This document shows positions 22,047 to 30,794 of a stretch of 64,000 nt of DNA, one piece after another. The position numbers were made by a program, and so were the translations under genes. This stretch comes from Phycisphaerales bacterium. GTDB lineage: Bacteria; Planctomycetota; Phycisphaerae; Phycisphaerales; UBA1924. The stretch is taken from positions 1 to 64,000 of the forward strand of contig JAIEOW010000044.1 of assembly GCA_019750095.1 (NCBI GenBank), in the 5' to 3' direction. Below the pieces are notes generated by a model, which was given only the letters and a program-made list of their open reading frames with translations, was not told the origin of the DNA and ran no database searches. Positions within the stretch are counted from its first letter, which is position 1; the number at the start of each line of letters is the position of its first letter.

Positions 22047-24185
22047 ATGAATCGGCCTCGAAAGTTCACACATGCGGCGTGGTTGGCAGTGGCGGCAACT
22101 CTGATGGGCGCGTCGGCGGTCTGTGCCCAGCCGACCAATGTCCGGTCCTGGTATGCCCAGGGTCAGGTTTTCGTCGTCTGGGAGCGTCCGGCCCCGCCTG
22201 TGCTTGCGACCGACACGGTTGAGGTCTATGCCTCGCCGGCGGCTCAGGCCAATGTCGCCAACATGCAGCGGATCGGCAAGGTCTTCTTTCCGGAGTACAC
22301 CGGGGCTCGCCTGCAGCAGCTTCTGCCCGCGGCGCGACTGCTCGTTCCGACCCCCGCCGGTGGGACGTATCGGCTGAATGCCAACGAGGGCGCGTTTGCC
22401 TACACCCCCCGAGCGGCGGGCAATCTCTTCTTCGCCGTGGTTGATGCCGGGTCGTTCGCGGTGAACGCGGCCAACAGCGCGGCGACCGCGTTCAACTATG
22501 ACCCTGTCAACGAGCCCGTTCGCCCGCATCCGCAGTTTGTCGGGACGACACCGGGCGGAAATCCGTACACGGCGTATGTCGTGTTCGCCGACGGACGCGA
22601 TGACTATGACAACAGCCGACCCGACATCCCGGTTCTGGGCGATGCCGACAAGAACGGCGTGCCGCACGTGTTCACGATCACCGAGCCCGTGGGCGGCGTG
22701 CCCGCCGCGACACCGGTTCCCGTGGTGTTCGCCCATCATGGCGGCGGCGGTGAGTATGAGCTGTTCCGCCCGGGGATCGCGCAGCGGGCCAACGTCTCGC
22801 TCGGCCTGACGTCTGGAATCGTGGTGACGCCTGACGACAGCTACTTCGCGGTGCTCGGCAATGTGCTCAATCGTTCCAACACATCGTGGTTTGGCTACAC
22901 GCCCGATGCCGACCCGTTCCTGTTTGGCGCTCGTACCAATCCGCCGATCACGTCCACGGTGGTGAACTTCACCAGCCGTCGCGTGCACTGGATTCTGGAT
23001 TGGCTCCAGCGGCCCGCTTCGCCCTATCTCATCGACTCGACGCGGGTCGCGATGATCGGACACTCCGGCGGTGGGCGTGGCACATCGCTGCTGGTTCGGC
23101 AGCGTCCCGAGCGGTTCTGCTCCGCCGCGGTGTATACGCCGGCGAGCGATCTGACCATTCCCCCGGCGAGTGCGGGCGGCAACATGGCGGAGAACTTTCT
23201 CCGTGGCGACTTCGTGACGCCGCTGAACACGAATCTGCTGAAGTCTGACGGCACGCCGTTCAACACGCTGGAAGTGTTCACCATGACCACGCGCCTCTCG
23301 GCGACCGAGCGCGACTTTCCACTCATGCGGTTCTACTTCGGGAAGCGCGACCAGGATGGCCCGGCGACGTGGAGCCCGGCGCAGCGTGCCGTGCTCGACG
23401 CGCTCAACGACTCCAAGGCCGGATTCCACGTTTTCTTTGACGAGCGCGAGCACGGCGTTGAAAAGTGGGACAACGAGACGAGCGACCTTACCGATGGCAA
23501 TCCCGGTCCGTGGCCCGACATCGGGCAGTGGATCGCGCCGATCAAGACCCGTCGACCAGCGGCCGAGACGATGGTGAACGTCTCCACCAATCTCCAGACC
23601 TATCCGGGATTCTTCAATGCGGACAGCGACACGCTTCTGGTCGGCCGCCAGCCCGATCCGGGTCCGGGCGATCCCGATCTGGGCGATGCGTTCGGCACGT
23701 GGGGCGGGTACTTTGACTGGGACACGTCGACCCTCGTCGATACGCGTTCAGAGTGGGCGGCGACGATCTTCGCCACGGGGCTGTCGGCGATCGCGATCGA
23801 CAACAGCCCGTTCGCGAGCTTCACCACCGACTTGAGCCCGAAGCGCACGCGGAACTTCAATCCGCCGCTGGGCAAGCTTGTGCGGTACAACGTGCTGGAC
23901 GCGGCGACGCAGGCAATCCTGCAATCGGGCTCGACGAGCACTCAGGAGAAGGGCATCGTCGAGGCGACGGGCGTGATCGTGCCCAAAGACCCGGCGAGGG
24001 TGCGCATCGTGTTCCGGGTGTGCATCGCCGACTTCAACAACAACGGGATCGTCGAGACGCAGGACATCTTCGACATGCTCAATGCGTTCTTCAGCGGCAG
24101 CCCGACGGCCGACGTCGATGGGTCGGGCAATGTGGCGGTGGCCGACATCTTCACGTTCCTGAATCGGTGGTTCGCGGGGTGCTAA
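22047..24185 (+). CDS. Secreted alpha/beta-hydrolase-like protein with C-terminal GC-type dockerin
   Basis: 712 residues: signal peptide ending VCAQ (about 1-27), a fibronectin-like or beta N-terminal region, and an esterase-like region with HHGGGGEYE near residue 232 and the nucleophile elbow GHSGGG at 338-343. An His follows in EREHGVEKW. The last 54 residues (659-712) are a dockerin-like pair of Asp/Asn-rich loops (FNNNGIVETQDIFDMLNAFF; DGSGNVAVADIFTFLNRWF) ending Ala-Gly-Cys. GAAAGGAG gives a strong ribosome site. It is probably an extracellular carbohydrate esterase or lipase-like enzyme. A strong terminator follows. Confidence 0.87.
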   Translation: MNRPRKFTHAAWLAVAATLMGASAVCAQPTNVRSWYAQGQVFVVWERPAPPVLATDTVEVYASPAAQANVANMQRIGKVFFPEYTGARLQQLLPAARLLVPTPAGGTYRLNANEGAFAYTPRAAGNLFFAVVDAGSFAVNAANSAATAFNYDPVNEPVRPHPQFVGTTPGGNPYTAYVVFADGRDDYDNSRPDIPVLGDADKNGVPHVFTITEPVGGVPAATPVPVVFAHHGGGGEYELFRPGIAQRANVSLGLTSGIVVTPDDSYFAVLGNVLNRSNTSWFGYTPDADPFLFGARTNPPITSTVVNFTSRRVHWILDWLQRPASPYLIDSTRVAMIGHSGGGRGTSLLVRQRPERFCSAAVYTPASDLTIPPASAGGNMAENFLRGDFVTPLNTNLLKSDGTPFNTLEVFTMTTRLSATERDFPLMRFYFGKRDQDGPATWSPAQRAVLDALNDSKAGFHVFFDEREHGVEKWDNETSDLTDGNPGPWPDIGQWIAPIKTRRPAAETMVNVSTNLQTYPGFFNADSDTLLVGRQPDPGPGDPDLGDAFGTWGGYFDWDTSTLVDTRSEWAATIFATGLSAIAIDNSPFASFTTDLSPKRTRNFNPPLGKLVRYNVLDAATQAILQSGSTSTQEKGIVEATGVIVPKDPARVRIVFRVCIADFNNNGIVETQDIFDMLNAFFSGSPTADVDGSGNVAVADIFTFLNRWFAGC

Positions 24186-24231
24186 CTGACTGAATCGCTG
24201 CAACCGCGATGTGTTCTCTATGAAATGAACG

Positions 24232-24266
24232 ACGGCCCGCCTGGAGAGGGCGGGCCGTTTGTGTTT
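24232..24266 (+). terminator. Rho-independent terminator after the hydrolase gene
   Basis: ACGGCCCGCC, short loop, GGGCGGGCCGT, then TTGTGTTT. Confidence 0.85.
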
Positions 24267-24278
24267 CGGAGGTTCTTG

Positions 24279-24310
24279 GTGCCCGGGCTTGCGCCCGGGC
24301 CTCTGATTGA
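24279..24310 (-). repeat. 32-nt GNRA-hairpin repeat, copy 8
   Basis: Minus-strand core GCCCGGGC, GCAA, GCCCGGGC, perfect stem, flank TCAATCAGAG. It lies 13 bases after the efp stop, on the efp sense strand. Confidence 0.92.
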
Positions 24311-24322
24311 AAAACGATCGGC

Positions 24323-24883
24323 TTATTCCTTCGCGCGGCCGAGGTATGAGCCATCGGTCGTCGAGACCTTCAACGACTCGCCGATCTCGATGAACGCGGG
24401 CACGCGGGTGACGAGACCTGTCTCCATCTCGGCGTCCTTCTGCTGGTTGGTCACGGTTGCCCCCTTGATGCCGGGCGGCGTGTCCTTCACGGTGAGTTCA
24501 ACCGTGAGGGGGAGCTCGATGGTCACGGGGTTGCCGTTGTAGCAGAGAACGTTGGTCTGAGCGTTGGCGCGGAGATACTTGAGGGCGTCGCCCAGCACGT
24601 CCTTGGGCATGACGATCTGGTCATAGGTCTCGGTGTCCATGAAGGTCGCGCCCTGGCTGTCGCTGTAGAGATACTCCATCGGGCGACGGTCGAGATCGAT
24701 GATCTCGACGTCTTCCGACGGCTGCATGCGCTTCTCGACCTGTCCCGCGCCCTGCACGGCCCGGAACTTGACGTTCACGAACGAGCGCAGGTTGCCCGGG
24801 TTGCGGAACTCATACTTTTCAACGACCCAGAGTTTGCCGTCCATCTTGACGCCATAGCCGGGACGGAGATCGATCGCCTTCAT
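24323..24883 (-). CDS. efp: Elongation factor P
   Basis: 186 residues with the three EF-P domains. It relieves ribosome stalling at polyproline. DIDLDRRPMEYLYSD and the C-terminal VSTTDGSYLGRAKE are conserved blocks. The tip loop of domain I reads NPGNLRSF: where many EF-Ps carry the modified Lys or Arg (as in KPGKGQAF) this one has Asn31, with Arg33 two residues later. No epmA/epmB or earP lies in the window. AGGA precedes the ATG. Divergent from a lipoprotein gene with only 58 bases between. Confidence 0.95.
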   Translation of the reverse strand: MKAIDLRPGYGVKMDGKLWVVEKYEFRNPGNLRSFVNVKFRAVQGAGQVEKRMQPSEDVEIIDLDRRPMEYLYSDSQGATFMDTETYDQIVMPKDVLGDALKYLRANAQTNVLCYNGNPVTIELPLTVELTVKDTPPGIKGATVTNQQKDAEMETGLVTRVPAFIEIGESLKVSTTDGSYLGRAKE

Positions 24884-24941
24884 AGTCGGGTATCCTGACT
24901 GGAAAGGGCCTGTCGAGGGCCTGCTGAGGGACGAGAGTCAA

Positions 24942-25433
24942 ATGCCAGAGAAAACCGGAAAAAACGGGGCCAATCGTATGCCCGCTGGAAGCGTCTGGCG
25001 CGATCGACGTCGAAGTGGCCTGTCGCGGGTCTGGATCGGCGGTGCGATGGCCCTGGCGATGCTGCAGGGGTGCTCGCCGACCAAGGTGACGCTGGATGTG
25101 GCGGTGCGCGACGCGATCACGGCTGAACCGGTGGTCGGCTGCCGCGTGCTGGCGGAGACGCCGAGCAAGGACCACCCGTTTTCGATCGCGAGTTTGCTCG
25201 GGCAGACGGGGCCGTTTGATTCGTCGGCGGTGACCGACGCGCGGGGGCGGGCGACGCTGGTGGGGTTGGAGTCGCGGGCGCTGCGGCTGGGGGTTTGGCC
25301 GCGGGGTGGGGCGCCGAGGTTTGTGTTGATTGAGGATGTGGGGAGCGCGGACGCGGAGGTCTGGTGGGATGTTACGGGGACGCCGGGATCGGTAGAGCGG
25401 GGGATGCAGGTGCGGGTGGGAAGGGCGGACTAA
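24942..25433 (+). CDS. Hypothetical lipoprotein
   Basis: 163 residues with a long basic N-terminus and a lipobox (AMALAMLQGC, Cys44). An internal ATG at 24978 is an alternative start that would give a more usual signal length. The mature part begins SPTKVTLDVAVRDAITAEPVVGCRV, resembling a carboxypeptidase-regulatory or Ig-like beta domain (V-T-D-x-x-G-R-A motif: AVTDARGRATL). I do not recognise a named family. It lies divergent from efp. Confidence 0.75.
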   Translation: MPEKTGKNGANRMPAGSVWRDRRRSGLSRVWIGGAMALAMLQGCSPTKVTLDVAVRDAITAEPVVGCRVLAETPSKDHPFSIASLLGQTGPFDSSAVTDARGRATLVGLESRALRLGVWPRGGAPRFVLIEDVGSADAEVWWDVTGTPGSVERGMQVRVGRAD

Positions 25434-25539
25434 GCCCGAGTCAGAATGTTGGAACCGGTGGGCAGGAGTTCTTCGGCCAATCTGTGAAATGAGCCGAACT
25501 CCAACTGAGCCGCTGACCATCTCGCTCAACGCCGCGGGA

Positions 25540-25556
25540 TCTAGGGCTTTTCTAGA
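25540..25556. promoter_or_regulatory. Small inverted repeat upstream of the SUMF1-like gene
   Basis: TCTAG, 7-base loop, CTAGA in the 237-base gap before 25671. CTAG is rare in GC-rich genomes, so the motif stands out; function unknown. Confidence 0.35.
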
Positions 25557-25670
25557 GCGGTCAAGATGGGCGAGGTCGGGCCACGGTCAGGAAGTTCGCT
25601 CCGATCTGCGAATACTCTTCACATGTGCTCTTGTCGCAACAGTCGAGTTCAGACCGATCAAGGGGAACAG

Positions 25671-26729
25671 ATGTCGATACCCGGCAAATGCTTCATCGCG
25701 ACTGTCCTTGCGGCGTTCATCGTCCCCGGCGCGATTGCCCAGCCCGTACCCCTGCCACCCGCCCCGGCGGGCGTGCAGGTCAGCAATGAGTACGACTTCC
25801 AGTTCGTCACCATCGGCTCGCCCGGCAACGCGCCGGTGCCGCTGAGCCAGCGGCCACTATTCCCGAACATTCCGGCGGCCCAAACGCTCGGCAGCGTCGG
25901 CTATGAGTATCGCATCTCGCGCACCGAGATGACCTACGGGCAGTACCACGAGTTCGTACGGGCGTTCGTTCCGACCTATTCCGGCGAGTATTTCCCGCCT
26001 GTCGTGCTCGAAGGCGGCCTCGGCATCCGCTACACAGGCGGCCCAATCAACAGCCCGTCGAGCTACGTCCTTCGTCCGGGTTTCGAGAATGCGCCGGTCG
26101 AAGACCTCGAGTTCCGCCCAATGGCTTTGATCTGCAACTGGCTGCATAATGGCAAGTCGGCGTCGTACGAGGCCTTCCGAAACGGCGCCTACGACGCGTC
26201 GACGTTCGGCATCGATCCCGTCACCAATGCCGTGACCGACCAGCGTTTCCACTCTGCGGCTGCGCGTTTCTGGGTGCCGACGCTGAACGAGTGGACCAAG
26301 GCGATGCATTACGACCCGGACCGGAACGGGCCGGGCAGCCCGGGGTACTGGATTTACCCGACCATGAGCGACACGTTCCCGCTTGGTGGCTTGCCAGCAA
26401 CCCCAGGAGCGCAAACAAACGCGGGCTTTCCAACCGATCTGCTCGCTATGCCGATCGCAAGCTATGTGGATACGCAGAGTCCGTGGGGGATTCTCGATGG
26501 ATCGGGTGGTGCTTCTGAGCTTGTAGAGTGGGGGTCGGGTCAAGAAAAAGTTGCACGCGGATCGGCCTTGGGTGGCGAAGCAATCGCTACTGACCGAATC
26601 GATTGGTTCCGGTTTTCGCCAGCAGGAGGTTTGCGTCTAGCATCGTCGGTTCCATCGCCCAGTGGGGTGATGGTTGGAGTAGGTTTCGTCTGGGTCTTCC
26701 GGAGGAGGAGAAGTCATGTTTGCTCGTAA
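25671..26729 (+). CDS. Exported SUMF1/FGE-sulfatase-domain protein with PEP-CTERM-like tail
   Basis: 352 residues: signal peptide (cleavage near AIAQ, residue 22-23), a formylglycine-generating-enzyme-like domain (YRISRTEMTYGQYHEFVRAF at about 90; FWVPTLNEWTKAMHYD at about 203; PWGILDGSGGASELVEWG near 285 replacing the usual L-x-D-M-x-G-N-V-W-E-W), and a C-terminal sorting tail (VPSPSGVMVGVGFVWVF then RRRR) followed by seven further residues. AAGGGGA is the ribosome site. The catalytic Cys pair of true FGE is not evident, so it is probably not an active FGE. It overlaps the next gene by 14 bases. Confidence 0.85.
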   Translation: MSIPGKCFIATVLAAFIVPGAIAQPVPLPPAPAGVQVSNEYDFQFVTIGSPGNAPVPLSQRPLFPNIPAAQTLGSVGYEYRISRTEMTYGQYHEFVRAFVPTYSGEYFPPVVLEGGLGIRYTGGPINSPSSYVLRPGFENAPVEDLEFRPMALICNWLHNGKSASYEAFRNGAYDASTFGIDPVTNAVTDQRFHSAAARFWVPTLNEWTKAMHYDPDRNGPGSPGYWIYPTMSDTFPLGGLPATPGAQTNAGFPTDLLAMPIASYVDTQSPWGILDGSGGASELVEWGSGQEKVARGSALGGEAIATDRIDWFRFSPAGGLRLASSVPSPSGVMVGVGFVWVFRRRRSHVCS

Positions 26730-28860
26730 CTTACTGACGGTACTTGGCGGCGCACTCTTGGCATTCTGTGCGCATGGCCAAAACAATCAGTGTCAGCAGC
26801 AGCAACTTGCTGGTCCAACCGGGGATCTCTCAACTGTGACGCCCTCGCTCTGTTGGCCGGCCCTGACAATGCCTTCCGGCCAGAACGTCCAAGTGACTGC
26901 GCAGCAGGGATTCGCGAGCTGCAGTGGTGGATCCGCAAAGTTCTGGGACATCACTATCAACTGTAACACGACCAACGGTTCGATCAATCCGACTACGGTG
27001 CCATCGATCATCGATCTTGAGATTCCCGAGGATGCGTGGGTGCAACGGGTCAGGATTGTCGGTTCGATGCCGAACGCGGTGATGTTGCTTTCAATCACTG
27101 GAAAGCGGTACTTCATCGACGGCGCGAATCCGGACAACAGTCTGATTCAGCCAGCTCGCGTTCAGTACATTGAGCGAGAGGGTGAGCGGGCTGTTCATGT
27201 AACATTGATCGGGTGTAAGTTCCAAAGATTTTGCAGGTATGATGTGTCTGCAGTCATCAATTCTGAGTTTCAAGGCGAACTCCTTGTCGGTGATGTTCCC
27301 TCAAACGTCAGAATCGAAGGTGATCTCTTGGTGAACAACGCCGGTCTGTCGGTGCTGCCCGCAGGCGCACAGACTGGTATTCAGAATCTGCGCCTTCGTG
27401 ACGAGGGCGAGTGGGCAGGGTCGATTCAAGTTAGCAACGGGAACATCGGATCGATCCGAGAGTTCAATGCTGAGTCACGACATTCCTGGAGCGTCACTGG
27501 CAAGGTTCTTGTCACGAGCGGGAATCTGGCAAAGCTCGACACTGACCGAATCGGACTCTCAAACGATTCCGCCGAAGTCTCAGTCTCCGGAACGGTCGAC
27601 ACACTGCGAAGCGGTTCGGCAATGTACGCTTCAATCACGGCCGTTTCAGTCGCCAACTTGCCCGGCGCTGGCGGCGATCAACTCGGCGTCCAGGCTTTTT
27701 CAACGTTCCAAGGCACCATGGACCTTGGGTCTGTGAGTTCGCTTGTTCGCGTTCAACCTTCTGCCGCAGCAGATGTTGGAATCGCTGCGGGCTCGCTCGT
27801 GAAGATTGGCAACTTTGCGCCGACGGCCAGCATGATTGTGCCTGCAGATGGCCTCAAGGGCCAGGTGATAATCAACGACAAACTCAGTGGGGGCTCCTGG
27901 GCTGGAACGATCACCGTTGGTTCTACGGTTTTGTCTCCCGCATCCTCAGGAAACGCCCAGTCCCCATTCTACCGCATTCCCTCCAGCACGCTCGGCGGCG
28001 GCGCCATCGGCCTCGCCCCGTTCCGCGTGTACGACATTGATTGCGAGCCGCAGGCCCTTGCCGACCCGAACAACCCGCCCGCAACGTCAGGCGTGCTTGA
28101 GAGCGCATTCAACGGTTTGAGCGATGTGCCAGTCAAGGTGCGTTTCTATGGCCCAATCAAGCGCCGTACGGTGTCGTCATGGCAGCAAGCCATTAAGGTC
28201 GAGTGTCGCGATCTCAACTCCACCTGTGGCTGGATGACCGCCGACATGACCAGCGCGTTCATTGTCCGCGGCCCCGGCGATTCCGGTTTCCAATACGGCG
28301 ACCGCACGATCACCCTCCAGCGCAACCCCAGCTTCCACCCGAAGCCCGGCATCTATCGCGTGATCCCTGTTGGATTTGACAACGACGACGCCGACTTCGT
28401 CAGCGAGGTGATCTGCAAGGACGTCGTCAACTCATCCGACCCCGGCAATTTCGACAGTCCGGCGCTCAACACGCTCTGGCCGGTGAACTGCTCGCTCACT
28501 CGGCCGGGAGAGGGAGCGTTCGTCTTCCGAATTCTCGCCGACTGCAACAACAACGGCATCTCAGACCTCAACGAGATCGCATCCGGTCTCACGCTCGACG
28601 CCAACAACAACGGCGTGCCCGACTCCTGCGACATCAACCCGTGCGCAGTCGATCACAACGCCGACCGCACCATCAACACCCAGGATATCTTCGACTTTCT
28701 CAACAGCTGGTTCGCCGGTTGCACCGGTCAAACCGGCTCGCCCTGCTTCGGCCGCTCCGCGGACTTCAACCAGGCCAGCGGACTGAACGTTCAGGACATC
28801 TTCGATTTCCTGAACGCGTGGTTCACCGCCGACGGCAGCACATGCAATCCGCAGGGTTGA
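26716..28860 (+). CDS. Exported beta-rich protein with tandem dockerin-like C-terminus
   Basis: 714 residues: signal peptide (MFARNLLTVLGGALLAFCAHG), a long beta-rich region without a recognised family (about 30-580), and a C-terminal Asp/Asn-rich calcium-loop region: DCNNNGISDLNEI, DANNNGVPDSCDI, then two dockerin-like repeats NTQDIFDFLNSWFAGC and NVQDIFDFLNAWFTAD, ending in a 10-residue tail with Cys. GGAGGAGGAG is the ribosome site and the start overlaps the upstream CTERM gene, indicating an operon. Base composition is visibly lower in GC over about 26400-27950 and returns to normal in the dockerin part. Confidence 0.85.
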   Translation: MFARNLLTVLGGALLAFCAHGQNNQCQQQQLAGPTGDLSTVTPSLCWPALTMPSGQNVQVTAQQGFASCSGGSAKFWDITINCNTTNGSINPTTVPSIIDLEIPEDAWVQRVRIVGSMPNAVMLLSITGKRYFIDGANPDNSLIQPARVQYIEREGERAVHVTLIGCKFQRFCRYDVSAVINSEFQGELLVGDVPSNVRIEGDLLVNNAGLSVLPAGAQTGIQNLRLRDEGEWAGSIQVSNGNIGSIREFNAESRHSWSVTGKVLVTSGNLAKLDTDRIGLSNDSAEVSVSGTVDTLRSGSAMYASITAVSVANLPGAGGDQLGVQAFSTFQGTMDLGSVSSLVRVQPSAAADVGIAAGSLVKIGNFAPTASMIVPADGLKGQVIINDKLSGGSWAGTITVGSTVLSPASSGNAQSPFYRIPSSTLGGGAIGLAPFRVYDIDCEPQALADPNNPPATSGVLESAFNGLSDVPVKVRFYGPIKRRTVSSWQQAIKVECRDLNSTCGWMTADMTSAFIVRGPGDSGFQYGDRTITLQRNPSFHPKPGIYRVIPVGFDNDDADFVSEVICKDVVNSSDPGNFDSPALNTLWPVNCSLTRPGEGAFVFRILADCNNNGISDLNEIASGLTLDANNNGVPDSCDINPCAVDHNADRTINTQDIFDFLNSWFAGCTGQTGSPCFGRSADFNQASGLNVQDIFDFLNAWFTADGSTCNPQG

Positions 28861-28949
28861 ACGAGCCCCTCACAAGTTGTCGTCTGGTTCGAGAGGGCGT
28901 CAATGCAAGACGGCCAATTCCCCCGCCGGGGCCTCCGCCGATCGCACCC

Positions 28950-30500
28950 TCACCGCGCACTCACACTCAGCGCCACCTTGGTCTTCGCCGCCCGCGGCGC
29001 CTGCTGATGCGTCTTCTTCGCCCGATGCGTCGACCAATCGGTCACGGCAAGGTCCGGGTCGGTCTTCTCGCCCGCGTGCACGCGGATTACGTCGTAGGTG
29101 TTGTTCCGCTGTGCCGGCGTAAAGCCCAGATCGCGGATCAGGCGGCAGAGGACCGGTTCATCAAGGCAGTACGTCGTGCCCGCGCTTGAGACCACATTCT
29201 CTTCCATCATCACGCTGCCCATGTCGTTGGCGCCGTAGCCGAGGGCGACCTGGCCGACGTGCGGGCCCATGGTGACCCAGCTTGCGCCGATGGAGTAGAT
29301 GTTGTCGAGGAAGAGTCGGCTGAGGGCCTGGGTGCGGAGATAGTCGGTCGCGCTGGACATGCGGACGCGCTTGCCGAAGAGGTGGGCGGTGGGATAGGTG
29401 GTGCGGTCGATGGCGTCGTAGTCGTACACGTCGGCGGTGCGCTGGCCTTTGGGCAGGTCCGCGCCACGCGATGTGATCGCGGTGCTTTCCAAGATGTTGC
29501 CGGCGCGAGCGAGCGTGTCGCCCGGAAACTCCATGTCGAGTTCGGCAATGTCCGCACCCCAATCCGGCACGCGCCCCAGCGGCGTGTTCTCTCGCTGAAA
29601 TGGCCAGGAGATGAAGGAGACGTAGTGGCCATACGGAGAAGACACAGGCGGGACGCCTGTGCCACCAGAGTCAGAAGAAACAATGGCTGTCGCTGAGGAC
29701 GCTCCGCTCTCTCGCAAGATGCGGTCCTGCCACTTGCGAACGAGCCACATGTGGTGCACTCGGTCGGCGTGGCCTTCGATGTGCCCGAACATCATCGTCG
29801 CGCTCGTGAACATGCCCAGCGTGTGGGCGACGTACATGGTCGTGAGCCACGCCTCGGCGTCGCACTTGCCCAGGCCGATCTTTCGGCGGACGGAATCGCT
29901 GAAGATCTCGCCCCCGCCGCCGGGGAGAGAGTCCAGCCCCGCGTCGCGCAGCCGCACCATGACCCAGCGGATCTTGGCTTCCAGCGTGTCGCCCGGCGGA
30001 TCAAAGAACCGGACAAACTCGATGAACTCTGGCGGGCTGAAGGCGTGGATGTGCATCCGCGGGAACTTGGCCTTGATGCCGCTGAGCAGTTTGGTGTACC
30101 ACTCAAGGGGCAGAGCGGGATTCATGCCGCCTTGCATGAGGATCTGTGTGCCGCCGATGGCTTCGAGCTCGGCGATCTTGGCGTGGATCGCTTCCGGCTC
30201 CAGCGTGTACGCGTCATGATCGTCGGCATCACGCCGGAAAGCACAGAAGGTGCACTTGGCGCTGCAGACGTTGGTGTAGTTGATGTTGCGGTCGATGATG
30301 TACGTGCGGACGTGGTCGCCGTGGATGGTTCGGCAACGCGCGTCGGCGTATCGCCCCAGCTCATGAATCGACTGAGCCCTGAAGAGTTCGAGGGCCTGAT
30401 CGGGCGTCAGCCGAGCGTGCCCCGAGGCCACCGCCCGCAGCAACCCGGCATCGAGGGCGCTGAGGTGTGGATGTTCGGGGGGTGGTGTGAAGATGGGCAT
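28950..30500 (-). CDS. mqnC: Cyclic dehypoxanthine futalosine synthase (radical SAM)
   Basis: 516 residues. A radical SAM enzyme of the futalosine menaquinone pathway that cyclises dehypoxanthine futalosine. The cluster motif is C79-AKxC83-FC86 in NYTNVCSAKCTFCAFRR; LMQGGMNPALPLEWY, LPGGGGEIFSDSVRRKI and GATDYLRTQALSRLFLDNI-like blocks follow, favouring MqnC over MqnE. About 25 extra residues (about 265-290) interrupt the usual RxLQDxTGGFxxFIPW block and are centred on a perfect DNA hairpin at 29643-29661; a 40-residue basic tail is also extra. No other mqn gene is in the window. Confidence 0.92.
   Translation of the reverse strand: MPIFTPPPEHPHLSALDAGLLRAVASGHARLTPDQALELFRAQSIHELGRYADARCRTIHGDHVRTYIIDRNINYTNVCSAKCTFCAFRRDADDHDAYTLEPEAIHAKIAELEAIGGTQILMQGGMNPALPLEWYTKLLSGIKAKFPRMHIHAFSPPEFIEFVRFFDPPGDTLEAKIRWVMVRLRDAGLDSLPGGGGEIFSDSVRRKIGLGKCDAEAWLTTMYVAHTLGMFTSATMMFGHIEGHADRVHHMWLVRKWQDRILRESGASSATAIVSSDSGGTGVPPVSSPYGHYVSFISWPFQRENTPLGRVPDWGADIAELDMEFPGDTLARAGNILESTAITSRGADLPKGQRTADVYDYDAIDRTTYPTAHLFGKRVRMSSATDYLRTQALSRLFLDNIYSIGASWVTMGPHVGQVALGYGANDMGSVMMEENVVSSAGTTYCLDEPVLCRLIRDLGFTPAQRNNTYDVIRVHAGEKTDPDLAVTDWSTHRAKKTHQQAPRAAKTKVALSVSAR
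29643..29661 (-). repeat. In-frame hairpin insertion in mqnC
   Basis: CACAGGCG, loop TCC, CGCCTGTG: a perfect 8-bp stem inside the coding sequence, translated as part of GGTGVPPVSS. The surrounding 25 residues are absent from the normal MqnC layout. Confidence 0.85.
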
Positions 30501-30794
30501 CGGGGTTTGGAACTTTCAGGAATCTGTGAAAGAGTAGGCCAGGGGGCGGGGGAGTCCAGTGGTTCGCGGCAAGGCCAGCGGAAGGCCAATGCATTATCGC
30601 TCTTTGAATCCGCGTTGCGGATCTCAGCCCTGTCCACAAGCGCGAATGTAGGAAGTATGTCGGGTCTAACGGGTTCAGACGCCGATTTGGTGGGGGTGAG
30701 TGGGGGGGCGGCTCAAGGCCGTGTGCGGCGGGTGCGATAGCGGCTCAATGCGCTCCATCTGCCGGGTCACGGGTTGTTCACTTCGGGGTGTGCC

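Noticed and set aside
30501-30794. Gene in the 294-base gap upstream of the membrane protein at 30795
   Set aside because: Only short or composition-driven frames without ribosome site or recognisable domain.
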